Positions 38,394 through 47,887 of a DNA stretch of 64,000 nucleotides are shown in pieces. Source of the stretch: Flavobacterium soyae (GTDB taxonomy: Bacteria; Bacteroidota; Bacteroidia; Flavobacteriales; Flavobacteriaceae); assembly GCF_021245985.1 (NCBI RefSeq), contig NZ_JAJQXA010000006.1, positions 124,001 to 188,000 of the forward strand, read 5' to 3'. The number at the start of each line of letters is the position of its first letter. Position 1 is the first letter of the stretch. The notes beneath the pieces were generated by a model. That model did not search any database, was not told where the DNA came from, and saw nothing but the letters and a program-made list of their open reading frames with translations. The position numbers were made by a program, and so were the translations under genes.

Positions 38394-39428
38394 TTGAGAA
38401 TAGGCTACAACCCAAATAAAGATAAAAAACAAGAACCAAATGATTTTTTTCATCAGGTTGTTATTCCTGTTTATATACCTGACAGCGAAGGTTATTTTAA
38501 AGACAGCCTGAAAATTTTGGAATATTGTCTCAAATCTTTATTTAAAACAATTCACCCAAAAACATATATTACAGTTGTTAATAACGGAAGCTGTATTGAA
38601 GCAGCAGAGTATTTAACTGATCTTCAAAAAACAGGAAAAATACACGAAATCATTAACACGACCAATATTGGGAAATTAAATGCCATCATAAAAGGTATTT
38701 CGGGACATAATTTTACTTTTATTACCATTAGCGATGCCGATGTACTTTTTTTAGAAAACTGGCAGGAAGAAACGTATAATGTTTTTGAAAAATTTCCAAA
38801 AACAGGAGCTGTCTGCCCAACACCATCTTCAAAATCTTTAAAAAATTATACATTTAATATTTGGTTCGATTTATTATTTTCAAAATCACTTCGATTTACG
38901 AAAGTCAAAAATCCAACAGCTTTAAAAGCATTTGCAGAAAGTGTGCAAAATCCAAATATGTATCAGGATATTCACCTCGAAAAGTACCTTACCGTTTCAA
39001 AAGATAATTTCAGAGCCGTTGTTGGAGCCGGGCATTTTATTACGACTTACAGAAAAGAAGTTTTTGAAAACAGCAGAATTAGATATTCGAATTTTATGCT
39101 AGGCGGAGATAGTGAAGCAAAATTACTTGATCTTCCGGTTGTAGAAAAGGGAATGTGGCGGCTTTCAACAGAAGAAAATTTTGCATTCCATTTAGGTAAT
39201 ATTGAAGAAAAATGGATGGAAGAAACTTTAGAAAAAATAAAACCAAATAATTTTCTTCCAGACAATCCAATTTTTTTACAAAAGATTAAATTTTCCAGAA
39301 TAGGATTTATAGTTAAGCACAAGTTATTTTCAAAAATTCTTACCAGACAAAAAATATGGTATTATTGCCTGAAAATAAAAGGACTTTCTAAAAGTGAGAC
39401 ATTAAAATATATTCAAAAAAATGAGTAA
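38394..39428 (+). CDS. Family 2-like glycosyltransferase (array member 9)
   Basis: 344 residues, TTG start one base after the previous stop. The N-terminus is longer than in its neighbours; then QVVIPVYIPDSEGYFKDSL, TYITVVNNGSCIEAAEYL, FTFITISDADVLFLENWQEE with DAD metal site and the later GGDSEAKLLDLPVVEKG. The catalytic pattern is GT-A, but it belongs to a subgroup different from members 1-8. It overlaps the GT4 gene by 8 bases. Confidence 0.83.
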   Translation: MRIGYNPNKDKKQEPNDFFHQVVIPVYIPDSEGYFKDSLKILEYCLKSLFKTIHPKTYITVVNNGSCIEAAEYLTDLQKTGKIHEIINTTNIGKLNAIIKGISGHNFTFITISDADVLFLENWQEETYNVFEKFPKTGAVCPTPSSKSLKNYTFNIWFDLLFSKSLRFTKVKNPTALKAFAESVQNPNMYQDIHLEKYLTVSKDNFRAVVGAGHFITTYRKEVFENSRIRYSNFMLGGDSEAKLLDLPVVEKGMWRLSTEENFAFHLGNIEEKWMEETLEKIKPNNFLPDNPIFLQKIKFSRIGFIVKHKLFSKILTRQKIWYYCLKIKGLSKSETLKYIQKNE

Positions 39429-40536
39429 GTCTCCTAAAGTAATTCTGCTTTCACAAGTGCCGCTGCCTTTTTCAAAAATAGGAAGCTGGACAACGCTCTA
39501 TAATAATTATTTAGAGAAAGATCATAAAATAGATTACATCGTTTGTCCTAAGTCAGACAAAAAATATGACAGCGTAAAATACAGTTACACCAATTTTACG
39601 TTTTGGCATAAAATTCAGCGAAAATTTTTGAAGAAAAAAAATCTTGAATATTTTCAGGCTCTCGATAAATTTATAAATCCTGGTGAAAAATATATAATCC
39701 AGATCGTTGATAATTATGGAATGGTAAAGCCTCTCAAAAATTATCTTATATCAAAAGGAATTGATAAACAATGTTACATTCAATTCTTTTATCATGGTTA
39801 TCCTCCATATGATTACAGCGATTCAATGCAGAATTTCTATGACATTATAGATGAAATCATTTTGCTTACAAACGATAGCTATATTGAGCACAAAAAAAAG
39901 ATTAATGTACTGTCCAATTATATTTCTATTTTGCCAAATGGAATTGATACTAAAAAATTTAGTAAAATTTCGAGTTCAGAAAAAACCAAGTTAAAAGCCG
40001 AATTAGGTTTTAAAGATAAAAAAGTTTTCGTTTGGTGCTCGCAGGATAGGCCAAAAAAAGGACTGCATGTTATTCTGGACGTTTGGAGAAGAATTTATTC
40101 TTCGCAAAAAAATATAGTATTATTAGTCATAGGGTGTAATCCAAGAGAAACAATGGATGGAGTTATATTTTTGGGTAAAATACCAAATGACGAACTGCCA
40201 AAGTATTATCAAATTTCAGATTGCTATCTATTTCCAACATTATGCCAGGAAGGATTTGGACTCAGTCTTATTGAGGCTTTACATTGTGGAAATTATTGTA
40301 TTGCATCAGCATTAGGAGGAGTTCCAGAAGTATTACAATACGGGAAATACGGAAAATTAATAGAAAATCCACATTTTATTTCAGAATGGGGACAGGCTGT
40401 AAATGATTTTTTAGAAGGGGAATTTGAAACTCCAGAAGTACCAAATGATTTGTATTCTTCAGAAAAATGGAATACCAAAATGAATGATATTATAGAAACA
40501 GCAAAAAATAGAATGCAAAACAATTCAGCGAAATAA
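39421..40536 (+). CDS. Family 4 glycosyltransferase
   Basis: 371 residues, GT-B fold. LGFKDKKVFVWCSQDRPKKGL begins the donor domain, ISDCYLFPTLCQEGFGLSLIEALHCGNYCIAS holds the EGFGLxxxEA signature of GT4 enzymes, and ALGGVPEVLQYGKYGKLI follows. It closes the glycosyltransferase row begun after wzt. GT4 retaining enzymes often add the first or branching sugar; this cannot be told here. Confidence 0.88.
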   Translation: MSKSPKVILLSQVPLPFSKIGSWTTLYNNYLEKDHKIDYIVCPKSDKKYDSVKYSYTNFTFWHKIQRKFLKKKNLEYFQALDKFINPGEKYIIQIVDNYGMVKPLKNYLISKGIDKQCYIQFFYHGYPPYDYSDSMQNFYDIIDEIILLTNDSYIEHKKKINVLSNYISILPNGIDTKKFSKISSSEKTKLKAELGFKDKKVFVWCSQDRPKKGLHVILDVWRRIYSSQKNIVLLVIGCNPRETMDGVIFLGKIPNDELPKYYQISDCYLFPTLCQEGFGLSLIEALHCGNYCIASALGGVPEVLQYGKYGKLIENPHFISEWGQAVNDFLEGEFETPEVPNDLYSSEKWNTKMNDIIETAKNRMQNNSAK

Positions 40537-41603
40537 TGAGAATAAACCAGTTGACATTTACAAGGTTTTTGGCCGCAATTTCAATAGTTATATTTCACTA
40601 TGGTAAAAAAAGTTTCTTATTTAATAATTTTATCGTAGATTTTATATTCAATAATGCAGATGTGTGCGTGAGCTATTTTTTTATTTTGTCCGGATTTGTA
40701 ATGATGATTGCATACTCCAATAAATCAAATATATCTACAAAAGAATATTTTACAAATAGATTTGCCAGAATCTATCCTTTGTATCTTTTGGCAATATTTA
40801 TAATGTTTTTGCTGCAGGTTCGTACCAATGAAATAGATCTTTCAGGGATATTTTTAAATGTTTTGATGATTCAGTCCTGGGTTCCGGGTAAAATTTTATC
40901 GGTTAATGCACCCGGATGGTCATTATCTGTAGAGTTTGTGTTTTATGCTATTTTTCCTTTTCTGTTTAATAAATGTTTCAATAGGTTTAAAATTAAACCA
41001 ATTTCTTTATACATAATTTCATTCTGGATTTTAAGCCAGCTGGTTTTTCAGGTATTTTATTATTTATACGCAGAAACATCTACGACAGCAAAAGATTTTA
41101 TAATGTATAATCCCATATTGCATATCAATGAGTTTTTGATAGGAAATCTGGCAGGCTTTATCTTTATTAAAAAATTGCAATTTAAAAAAGCAAACTACGA
41201 TTTTTTGATTCTAACCTTTGCCGGACTTACAATTCTGGCTTTAAAATTTTCAGTAGGTAAAATTTTTCATAATGGATTACTGGCTCCGTTATTTATCTCA
41301 TTAATAATTTTAATTTCATTAAATAATGGAATTATTACAAAATTATTTCAAAAGAAACTATTTGTGTTTTTAGGAGAAATTAGTTTTGGAATCTATATTT
41401 TACAGTATCCAGTTTATTCTATGTTTAGTGCCTATAGTGTAAACAAGTATTTTCATATAACAGATCCTACATTAGTTTTTTTTATCAGACTTGTTATTTT
41501 AATTATTGCTTCTTCATTAGCTTATATTTATGTTGAAAAACCAATTCAGAATAAAATAAAAACAAGAAATAAAACGGCATCTGTAATTGAAAACCCGGCT
41601 TAA
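40536..41603 (+). CDS. Membrane O-acyltransferase (acyltransferase 3/OafA family), first copy
   Basis: 355 residues with about ten spans. RINQLTFTRFLAAISIVIFHYG contains the R..A...V..FH pattern with the catalytic His of the family, and SYFFILSGFVMMIAY plus RIYPLYLLAI and WSLSVEFVFYAIFPF are the other conserved blocks. No C-terminal SGNH domain. It should acylate the sugar, usually with acetate, at the membrane. It overlaps the GT4 stop by one base and stands 14 bases before neuA, so it may act on the sialylated glycan. Confidence 0.9.
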   Translation: MRINQLTFTRFLAAISIVIFHYGKKSFLFNNFIVDFIFNNADVCVSYFFILSGFVMMIAYSNKSNISTKEYFTNRFARIYPLYLLAIFIMFLLQVRTNEIDLSGIFLNVLMIQSWVPGKILSVNAPGWSLSVEFVFYAIFPFLFNKCFNRFKIKPISLYIISFWILSQLVFQVFYYLYAETSTTAKDFIMYNPILHINEFLIGNLAGFIFIKKLQFKKANYDFLILTFAGLTILALKFSVGKIFHNGLLAPLFISLIILISLNNGIITKLFQKKLFVFLGEISFGIYILQYPVYSMFSAYSVNKYFHITDPTLVFFIRLVILIIASSLAYIYVEKPIQNKIKTRNKTASVIENPA

Positions 41604-41617
41604 TAAAAATTAAAACA

Positions 41618-42289
41618 ATGAAAACAATAGCCATAATTCCAGCGCGTGGAGGTTCAAAACGTATAGAAGGAAAAAATATTCAGTTGTTGGGAGAATTTCC
41701 TTTAATTGCTCATTCAATATTATATGCACAGAAAAACAGTGAAATTATAGATGATATTTACGTTTCGACTGATGATGCAGAAATTAAGAAAACAGCCTTG
41801 CAATTTGGAGCAAAAGTTATTGATCGTCCCGTTTCTATTTCAGGAGATTTAGAACCAACAGTTTCAGCATTAAAACATGCTTTACAAATGATAGGATCTG
41901 ATGTTGAAAATGTAGTTTTATTGCAGGCAACAAACCCATTTCGACCACAAAATTTATTAAGAGAAGCTTTTGAAAAATATAAAAAGGAAGATGCAGACAG
42001 TTTATTTACTATTTCAAGAAATCATCAAAAATTTGGAAAAATTGTAAACAATAAATTCCAGCCTTTTAATTACACTTTCGGACAGAGAAGTCAGGATTTA
42101 GAACCGCTTTTTTTTGAAAATGGATTGCTCTATATCTCAAAAGCTTCTTTAATACAAAAAGATATTATTATCTCAGAAAATGCAATTCCATTTGAAGTAG
42201 ATCATATTTTTGCACATGTTGACATTGATGCTCCGGAAGATTTAGAATATGCAGCCTTTATATATAATAAGATTGATGGAAAAAAATAG
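41618..42289 (+). CDS. neuA: CMP-N-acetylneuraminate cytidylyltransferase
   Basis: 223 residues, the short single-domain form like SiaB of meningococcus. IAIIPARGGSKRIEGKNIQLL at 4-24 is the CTP-binding signature; DDIYVSTDDAEI, LLQATNPFRPQNL and FFENGLLYISKASL follow, and IDIDAPEDLEYA-like VDIDAPEDLEYA closes the domain. It activates Neu5Ac to CMP-Neu5Ac. neuB and neuC follow within 3 kb with one acyltransferase between. A legionaminate or other sialic-acid-like substrate is possible, but the neuB/neuC sequences point to Neu5Ac. Confidence 0.92.
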   Translation: MKTIAIIPARGGSKRIEGKNIQLLGEFPLIAHSILYAQKNSEIIDDIYVSTDDAEIKKTALQFGAKVIDRPVSISGDLEPTVSALKHALQMIGSDVENVVLLQATNPFRPQNLLREAFEKYKKEDADSLFTISRNHQKFGKIVNNKFQPFNYTFGQRSQDLEPLFFENGLLYISKASLIQKDIIISENAIPFEVDHIFAHVDIDAPEDLEYAAFIYNKIDGKK

Positions 42290-43370
42290 TATTTATTTCC
42301 CCAATCTTAATGGTTTAAGGTTTATTGCTGCTTTGATGGTAATAATTAGTCATATTGAATTAAATAAATCTCTTTTTGGATATGAAAATGGTTTTCACGA
42401 AATTAAATATTTGGGAAAACTTGGAGTATCGTTGTTTTTTGTTTTAAGTGGATTTTTAATCACCTTTTTATTATTACAGGAAAAAAATGAACACAAGAAA
42501 ATTAACTTTAAGTTTTTTTATTTCCGAAGAATTTTAAGAATATGGCCGCTATATTTCATGATCGTAATACTTTCATTGTTTGTTCTGCCTCATCTGGAAA
42601 TGTTTAATATTCCCAATTTAAAGTTAGAATATGCAAATAATGCAGAGTTTATCAAAATTCTGATTTTGTTTTTATTTTTCCTATCCAATGTATTAATTGT
42701 CATTAAGCTCATTCCTTTTGCTACACAAACCTGGTCTATAGGAACTGAAGAACAATTTTATCTTATCTGGCCACTATTAATTAGTAAAACAAATCATTTA
42801 AAAAGATATTTTTTAGGAATAATTCTGCTTTATAATTTAGTGTTAATATTTATGTGCAATTCTGCTTTGGATCATATTATGTACATAAAATTAATACGCG
42901 GCTATATTGAAACAATTCAATTGGATTCACTTACTTTTGGAGCGCTGGGAGCTTACTTTTTATTTTATAAAAACAAAGTAATAGATGTAATAACAAACAA
43001 TTATATTTTTTGTTTGAGTATTCTTTTACTGATAATCAGTTTAATTTTTGATTTTCAAATAATTTACTTTAAAACCTCTCTAAACGCTGTTTTTTTTATA
43101 ATAATTATATTGAATTTGGTTCACAATACAAATATCGCAAGGCTTTTAGAAAATAGATTCTTTTTTAAAATGGGAGAGATTTCCTATGGTTTGTACATGT
43201 ATCATCAAATAGTTATTGTTTTCTTTATAAACTGTTTTATAAGATTGAATTTTTTTTCTAATTCCGTGCTTTACATTTTTACATTTGCAGGAACAATTTT
43301 AGTTTCACATTTATCATATAAGTTTTTTGAAAAACCCTTTATATTAAAAAAGGAAAAATATAAATTTTAA
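42276..43370 (+). CDS. Membrane O-acyltransferase (acyltransferase 3/OafA family), second copy
   Basis: About 364 residues from the ATG at 42276; an earlier in-frame ATG at 42249 would overlap neuA by 41 bases and adds residues not typical of the family start. [23 protein letters not shown] bears the catalytic His pattern, [30 protein letters not shown] and [15 protein letters not shown] the rest. About ten spans. It sits between neuA and neuB, so O-acetylation of sialic acid or of the sialylated polymer is a reasonable guess. Confidence 0.9.
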   Translation: MEKNSIYFPNLNGLRFIAALMVIISHIELNKSLFGYENGFHEIKYLGKLGVSLFFVLSGFLITFLLLQEKNEHKKINFKFFYFRRILRIWPLYFMIVILSLFVLPHLEMFNIPNLKLEYANNAEFIKILILFLFFLSNVLIVIKLIPFATQTWSIGTEEQFYLIWPLLISKTNHLKRYFLGIILLYNLVLIFMCNSALDHIMYIKLIRGYIETIQLDSLTFGALGAYFLFYKNKVIDVITNNYIFCLSILLLIISLIFDFQIIYFKTSLNAVFFIIIILNLVHNTNIARLLENRFFFKMGEISYGLYMYHQIVIVFFINCFIRLNFFSNSVLYIFTFAGTILVSHLSYKFFEKPFILKKEKYKF

Positions 43371-43374
43371 AAGA

Positions 43375-44415
43375 ATGAATCCATACATAGAAATTGCAGG
43401 CCGTAAAATTGGACCAGATTTTCCACCATTAGTTATTGCCGAAATCGGAATCAATCACGAAGGCTCTTTAGAAGTAGCAAAAGAAATGGTAGATGCAGCA
43501 CACAGGGCAGGAGTTGAGGTAGTGAAGCACCAGACTCATATTGTAGAAGACGAAATGTCTGGCGCAGCAAAAAAAGTAATTCCGGGAAATGCAGATGTTT
43601 CTATTTATGAAATTATGGAAAGATGCTCGCTAAATGAATCTCAAGAATTAGAATTGAAAAATTATGTCGAAAGCAAAGGCATGATTTTTATTTCAACTCC
43701 ATTTTCAAGAGCAGCTGCCGAAAGATTAAAGAAATTTGATATTCCAGCCTATAAAATTGGTTCGGGAGAATGTAATAATTATCCTTTGCTAGAGCACATT
43801 GCTTCATTTGGAAAACCTGTAATTTTAAGCACAGGAATGAATACAATAGAAAGTATTCAAAAAGCGGTTGCCATTTTTGATAAATATAATATTCCGGTTG
43901 CTTTATTGCATACAACAAATTTATACCCAACACCAATTCATTTAGTTCGTTTTGGGGCAATGGCAGAACTTCACGAAGCTTTTCCAAACAAAGTATTTGG
44001 GTTAAGCGATCATACCTTAAACAATAATGCTTGTTTAGGTGCAGTCGCTCTTGGGGCAAGTATTTTAGAGAGACATTTTACAGATCATATGCAGCGTACA
44101 GGTCCGGATATTGTTTGCAGTATGGATGAAAAAGCATGTGGAGAATTGATTGTTTCAAGCGCAGAAATTGCCTTAATGCGAGGCGGAACTAAAAAACCAG
44201 CTCTAGAAGAACAAGTTACAATTGATTTTGCTTTTGCTACTGTTTGCGCTATTAAATCAATTAAAAAAGGCGAGATTTTATCTAAAGAAAATATTTGGGT
44301 TAAACGCCCGGGAACTGGTAAAATTTTAGCAGAACACTTTAATGATTTAATTGGAAAAACTGCTGCGAGAGATATTGAAAATGACGAACAATTAGATTTT
44401 ACTGATTTTGAGTAA
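43375..44415 (+). CDS. neuB: N-acetylneuraminate synthase (meningococcal type)
   Basis: 346 residues. [40 protein letters not shown] (residues 47-64), [74 protein letters not shown] and [19 protein letters not shown] match the meningococcal NeuB/SiaC wording almost block by block. A C-terminal SAF domain ends with [10 protein letters not shown]. It condenses ManNAc with PEP to Neu5Ac. It overlaps neuC by 8 bases. This copy is clearly different from the NeuB-like protein at 7085. Confidence 0.95.
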   Translation: MNPYIEIAGRKIGPDFPPLVIAEIGINHEGSLEVAKEMVDAAHRAGVEVVKHQTHIVEDEMSGAAKKVIPGNADVSIYEIMERCSLNESQELELKNYVESKGMIFISTPFSRAAAERLKKFDIPAYKIGSGECNNYPLLEHIASFGKPVILSTGMNTIESIQKAVAIFDKYNIPVALLHTTNLYPTPIHLVRFGAMAELHEAFPNKVFGLSDHTLNNNACLGAVALGASILERHFTDHMQRTGPDIVCSMDEKACGELIVSSAEIALMRGGTKKPALEEQVTIDFAFATVCAIKSIKKGEILSKENIWVKRPGTGKILAEHFNDLIGKTAARDIENDEQLDFTDFE

Positions 44416-45541
44416 TTCTTCAAAAAAAATATTATTTCTTACCGGCACCCGTGCAGATTTTGGAAAAATAAAATCCCTTATTCAAACTCTCGAAGAACAA
44501 CAGGATTTTGAAGCTTTTGTTTTCGTTACTGGAATGCATCTGCAGGAAATTTATGGCTATACATTGATCGAAATAGAACGTTGCAATTTTAAAAACGTTT
44601 TTACATTCGAAAATCATACGCACGAAACTACGATGGATTTGACATTGGCAAAAACCATTGAAGGTTTGTCAAATTACTGCAAAACCATAAAACCAGATAT
44701 GATTGTGGTGCACGGAGACAGAGTAGAAACACTTGCCGGCGCCATTGTAGGATCTTTAAACAATATTTTGGTAGCTCATATTGAAGGCGGTGAAGTTTCA
44801 GGAACTGTTGATGAATTAATTCGTCATAGTGTGAGTAAACTAAGCCACATACATTTTGTATCAAATAAACAGGCTGCAAAAAGGCTGCAGCAAATGGGAG
44901 AAGTAAAAGAGTCTATTTTTACAATTGGCTCGCCAGATATAGACATTATGTTTTCAAACAATCTGCCTTTTCTTGAAACAGCAAAACAATACTATCAGAT
45001 TTCTTTTGATGATTACGCACTTGTAATGTTTCATCCCGTTACGACAGAATTTAATTCAATGAAAGAATATGCTGTTACTTTTGTTGACTGCCTATTGAAA
45101 GATAAGCGTAACTATATTGTTATTTTTCCAAATAATGATTTGGGAAGTCAATTTATAATCGACGAATTTAAACGACTGGAAGGAAATACTAGATTCAGAA
45201 TTTTTCCATCATTGCGATTCGAATATTTTTTAACATTATTAAAAAACAGTCAATTTATAATTGGCAACAGCAGTGCCGGAATTCGCGAAGCTCCTTATTA
45301 TGGAATTCCAATTATAAATATAGGAACCCGTCAGCAAAACAGAGCCATTCATGCCGATATTATCAATGTCAATTATTCAGAAAAAGACATCCTTGAAGCA
45401 CTTTCTAAAATAGGTTCTCACAAAGTTCAGGTTTCAGATAATGATTTTGGGGAAGGAAATAGTAACGAATTGTTTTTGCAATCACTAAAGAAAAACGATA
45501 TTTGGCAGCTGAATCACCAAAAACAATTTAGAGATATATAA
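44408..45541 (+). CDS. neuC: UDP-GlcNAc 2-epimerase, hydrolysing
   Basis: 377 residues from a TTG start that overlaps the neuB end. [108 protein letters not shown] and [16 protein letters not shown] follow the meningococcal SiaA family closely. It releases ManNAc from UDP-GlcNAc, supplying NeuB. With neuA and neuB the Neu5Ac path is complete in this locus. Confidence 0.94.
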   Translation: MSNSSKKILFLTGTRADFGKIKSLIQTLEEQQDFEAFVFVTGMHLQEIYGYTLIEIERCNFKNVFTFENHTHETTMDLTLAKTIEGLSNYCKTIKPDMIVVHGDRVETLAGAIVGSLNNILVAHIEGGEVSGTVDELIRHSVSKLSHIHFVSNKQAAKRLQQMGEVKESIFTIGSPDIDIMFSNNLPFLETAKQYYQISFDDYALVMFHPVTTEFNSMKEYAVTFVDCLLKDKRNYIVIFPNNDLGSQFIIDEFKRLEGNTRFRIFPSLRFEYFLTLLKNSQFIIGNSSAGIREAPYYGIPIINIGTRQQNRAIHADIINVNYSEKDILEALSKIGSHKVQVSDNDFGEGNSNELFLQSLKKNDIWQLNHQKQFRDI

Positions 45542-45571
45542 TATCCCTTAATAATACCATTGTAAACACTT

Positions 45572-47005
45572 ATGTTTTTTAACTCCATAGCATTTGCTAT
45601 CTTTTTACCAATCGTTTTTTTTCTGTATTGGTTTGTATTTAATAAAAACAAAAGCACCCAAAATGCTTTATTAATCATTGCCAGTTATTATTTTTATTCT
45701 TGTTGGGATTGGAGATTTCTATTTTTATTGGTTTTCTCCACATTTCTGGATTATTACACAGGAATTCAAATCGAAAAAGGAAAGTCAGAGAAAAGTCGAA
45801 AATTTTGGTTTTGGTTAAGTATTTTGGTTAATCTTGGATTTTTAGGAGTTTTTAAATATTATAATTTCTTTGCTTCTTCATTTTCAGAATTATTAAATTC
45901 AGCCGGAGTAAAAGCAAGCCCCTTTTTACTGAATGTTATTTTGCCTGTCGGGATTTCATTTTATACATTCCATGGACTTTCTTATGTTATCGATATTTAT
46001 TTTAAAAGAATAAAAGCTGAATACAATTTTGTAGATTATTCCTTATTTGTGAGTTATTTTCCGCTCTTAGTTGCCGGACCAATCGAAAGAGCAACACATT
46101 TACTGCCGGAGATAAAAGTTAAGCGCGAGTTTGATTTAGAAAATGCAAAACAGGGAGTTTATCAAATTATTTGGGGTTTAGTAAAAAAGGTAATTATTGC
46201 AGATACTTGTGCACCATATGCCAATGCAGTTTTCGATAATTACACTTCAATGAATTCCTTCTCACTTATTTTAGGAGCTGTATATTTTGCCTTTCAAATT
46301 TATGGAGATTTCTCAGGATATTCAGATATTGCACTTGGCGTATCAAAATTGTTTGGTTTAGATTTATTGAGAAACTTCAATTATCCCTATTTTTCAAGAG
46401 ATATAGCGGAGTTTTGGCGCCGCTGGCATATTTCACTTTCTTCCTGGTTTCGAGATTATTTATATATTCCGTTAGGAGGAAGTAAAGGCGGGCTTTGGAT
46501 GAAAATCAGAAACACATTTATCATTTTTGTTGTTAGTGGTTTTTGGCATGGCGCAAATTGGACATACCTGGCCTGGGGATTCATAAATGCAGTTTATTTC
46601 CTGCCATTACTTCTTTCAAACAGTAATCGAAATAACATGGACACAATTCAGCTCAAATTTAATTTTGATTCTGTAAAAGTGTTTCTAAGCATACTTTACA
46701 CCTTTGCATTAACCTGTATTGCGTGGGTATTTTTTAGAGCCAAAACAATTACAGATGCTGTTTTGTATTTAAAGCGAATTATTACCAGTAAAGATTTTAG
46801 TTTTCAGTATTTAGACAACGAACGCTACAGTTACGAACTGCTGCTTATGATTGGAATATTTGTTTTAATCGAATGGAATAACCGCAGTAAAGTAGAACCA
46901 CTTTCTGGAAAATGGAGTACCTTAAAAACTGCTTTGGCAATTTTAGCCATCATGGCTTTTGGAACTTTTTCAGATTATAAAGAATTTATATATTTTCAGT
47001 TTTAA
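45572..47005 (+). CDS. MBOAT O-acyltransferase (AlgI-like)
   Basis: 477 residues, about ten or more spans. MFFNSIAFAIFLPIVFFLYWF is the usual AlgI start; SYYFYSCWDWRFL, LPVGISFYTFHGLSYVIDIYF, VAGPIERATHLLPEI, FQIYGDFSGYSDIALG, FWRRWHISLSSWFRDYLYIPLGG and GFWHGANWTYLAWG (active-site His) are all present. It moves acyl groups across the inner membrane for O-acylation of an extracytoplasmic polymer. The next gene, overlapping by one base, is its SGNH-like partner. Follows neuC after 30 bases. Confidence 0.93.
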   Translation: MFFNSIAFAIFLPIVFFLYWFVFNKNKSTQNALLIIASYYFYSCWDWRFLFLLVFSTFLDYYTGIQIEKGKSEKSRKFWFWLSILVNLGFLGVFKYYNFFASSFSELLNSAGVKASPFLLNVILPVGISFYTFHGLSYVIDIYFKRIKAEYNFVDYSLFVSYFPLLVAGPIERATHLLPEIKVKREFDLENAKQGVYQIIWGLVKKVIIADTCAPYANAVFDNYTSMNSFSLILGAVYFAFQIYGDFSGYSDIALGVSKLFGLDLLRNFNYPYFSRDIAEFWRRWHISLSSWFRDYLYIPLGGSKGGLWMKIRNTFIIFVVSGFWHGANWTYLAWGFINAVYFLPLLLSNSNRNNMDTIQLKFNFDSVKVFLSILYTFALTCIAWVFFRAKTITDAVLYLKRIITSKDFSFQYLDNERYSYELLLMIGIFVLIEWNNRSKVEPLSGKWSTLKTALAILAIMAFGTFSDYKEFIYFQF

Positions 47006-47886
47006 TGAAGAAGTTTTTAATTTATATAGCTAAAATTAGTGTAGTAACTGTTTTAATAGCATTTCTATTAGATGGCTTGTACACCTATATTTTTAGGCAT
47101 TCTAATAATAGAGGAAAAATTGAAAAGGTTTTTAATTCAAAAGCCCAGAAATACGATGTAGTTTTTTTAGGATCTTCAAGAGCAAACAATCATTTTGTGG
47201 CACAAATGTTTGAAGACAAAGGATTAAAAGCATTCAATTACGGAATGAGCGGCGGGCATTTATTTGAGGCTTCTTTGATGTTGAAATTAATGATTGAAAG
47301 AAAATATGAAATAAAAAATGTTATTCTCGAAGCCGACTTGAATTTGTCTAATGAACATCAGGCTGAAGGGATTTCTGCGAGATTCCTGCCTTATATTCAC
47401 AATTCAGAAGTGATTAAAGATCATTTTTCAAATGAAGCAGATTTTAATGAACTGTATTATATTCCATTTTACAGATATATTAAATATGATGGAAAAATAG
47501 GGTTCAGGGAAACTTTTTTTATTACAATTGATAAAAAAACAAATGCTTTAGATAATTTGGGTTATTATCCTTTGGTAAAGCATAAAAATGGCAATATGAA
47601 AAATAATATTGTCAATTTAAATCCATTAAAACACAATAAATATTACGAAGAAATTAAAAACCTTTGTAAGGCACATAATATTAATTTCATTGCGGTTATG
47701 ACACCAATTTGTGAAAACACCACAGGAATGAATTATTTTGAAAAAGTCAAAAAGGTTTATCCGGAAATTCATAATTATGAAAATGTGGTAATAGAAGATA
47801 AATACTTTTCTTCTTGCGGACATATGAATGATGCTGGTGCAAAAATATTTACGGCAAGAATTTTAAAAGATTTTTTCAATAAGTAA
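47005..47886 (+). CDS. SGNH-like acyl-transfer partner of the MBOAT protein
   Basis: 293 residues with an N-terminal anchor (about 8-28) and a periplasmic domain. YDVVFLGSSRANNHFVAQMF holds the GDS-type Ser (here GSSR); VILEADLNLS, and CGHMNDAGAKIFTA near the C-terminus contains the late His. The arrangement is that of AlgJ/AlgX or DltD-like proteins that take the acyl group from MBOAT. The usual catalytic Asp two residues before this His is not obvious (SSCGH), which makes activity uncertain. Start overlaps the MBOAT stop by one base. Confidence 0.72.
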   Translation: MKKFLIYIAKISVVTVLIAFLLDGLYTYIFRHSNNRGKIEKVFNSKAQKYDVVFLGSSRANNHFVAQMFEDKGLKAFNYGMSGGHLFEASLMLKLMIERKYEIKNVILEADLNLSNEHQAEGISARFLPYIHNSEVIKDHFSNEADFNELYYIPFYRYIKYDGKIGFRETFFITIDKKTNALDNLGYYPLVKHKNGNMKNNIVNLNPLKHNKYYEEIKNLCKAHNINFIAVMTPICENTTGMNYFEKVKKVYPEIHNYENVVIEDKYFSSCGHMNDAGAKIFTARILKDFFNK

Positions 47887-47887
47887 A

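Noticed and set aside
43688..44059. 123-codon frame on the minus strand in neuB
   Set aside because: Shadow of a strongly conserved coding sequence; no start context or family features.
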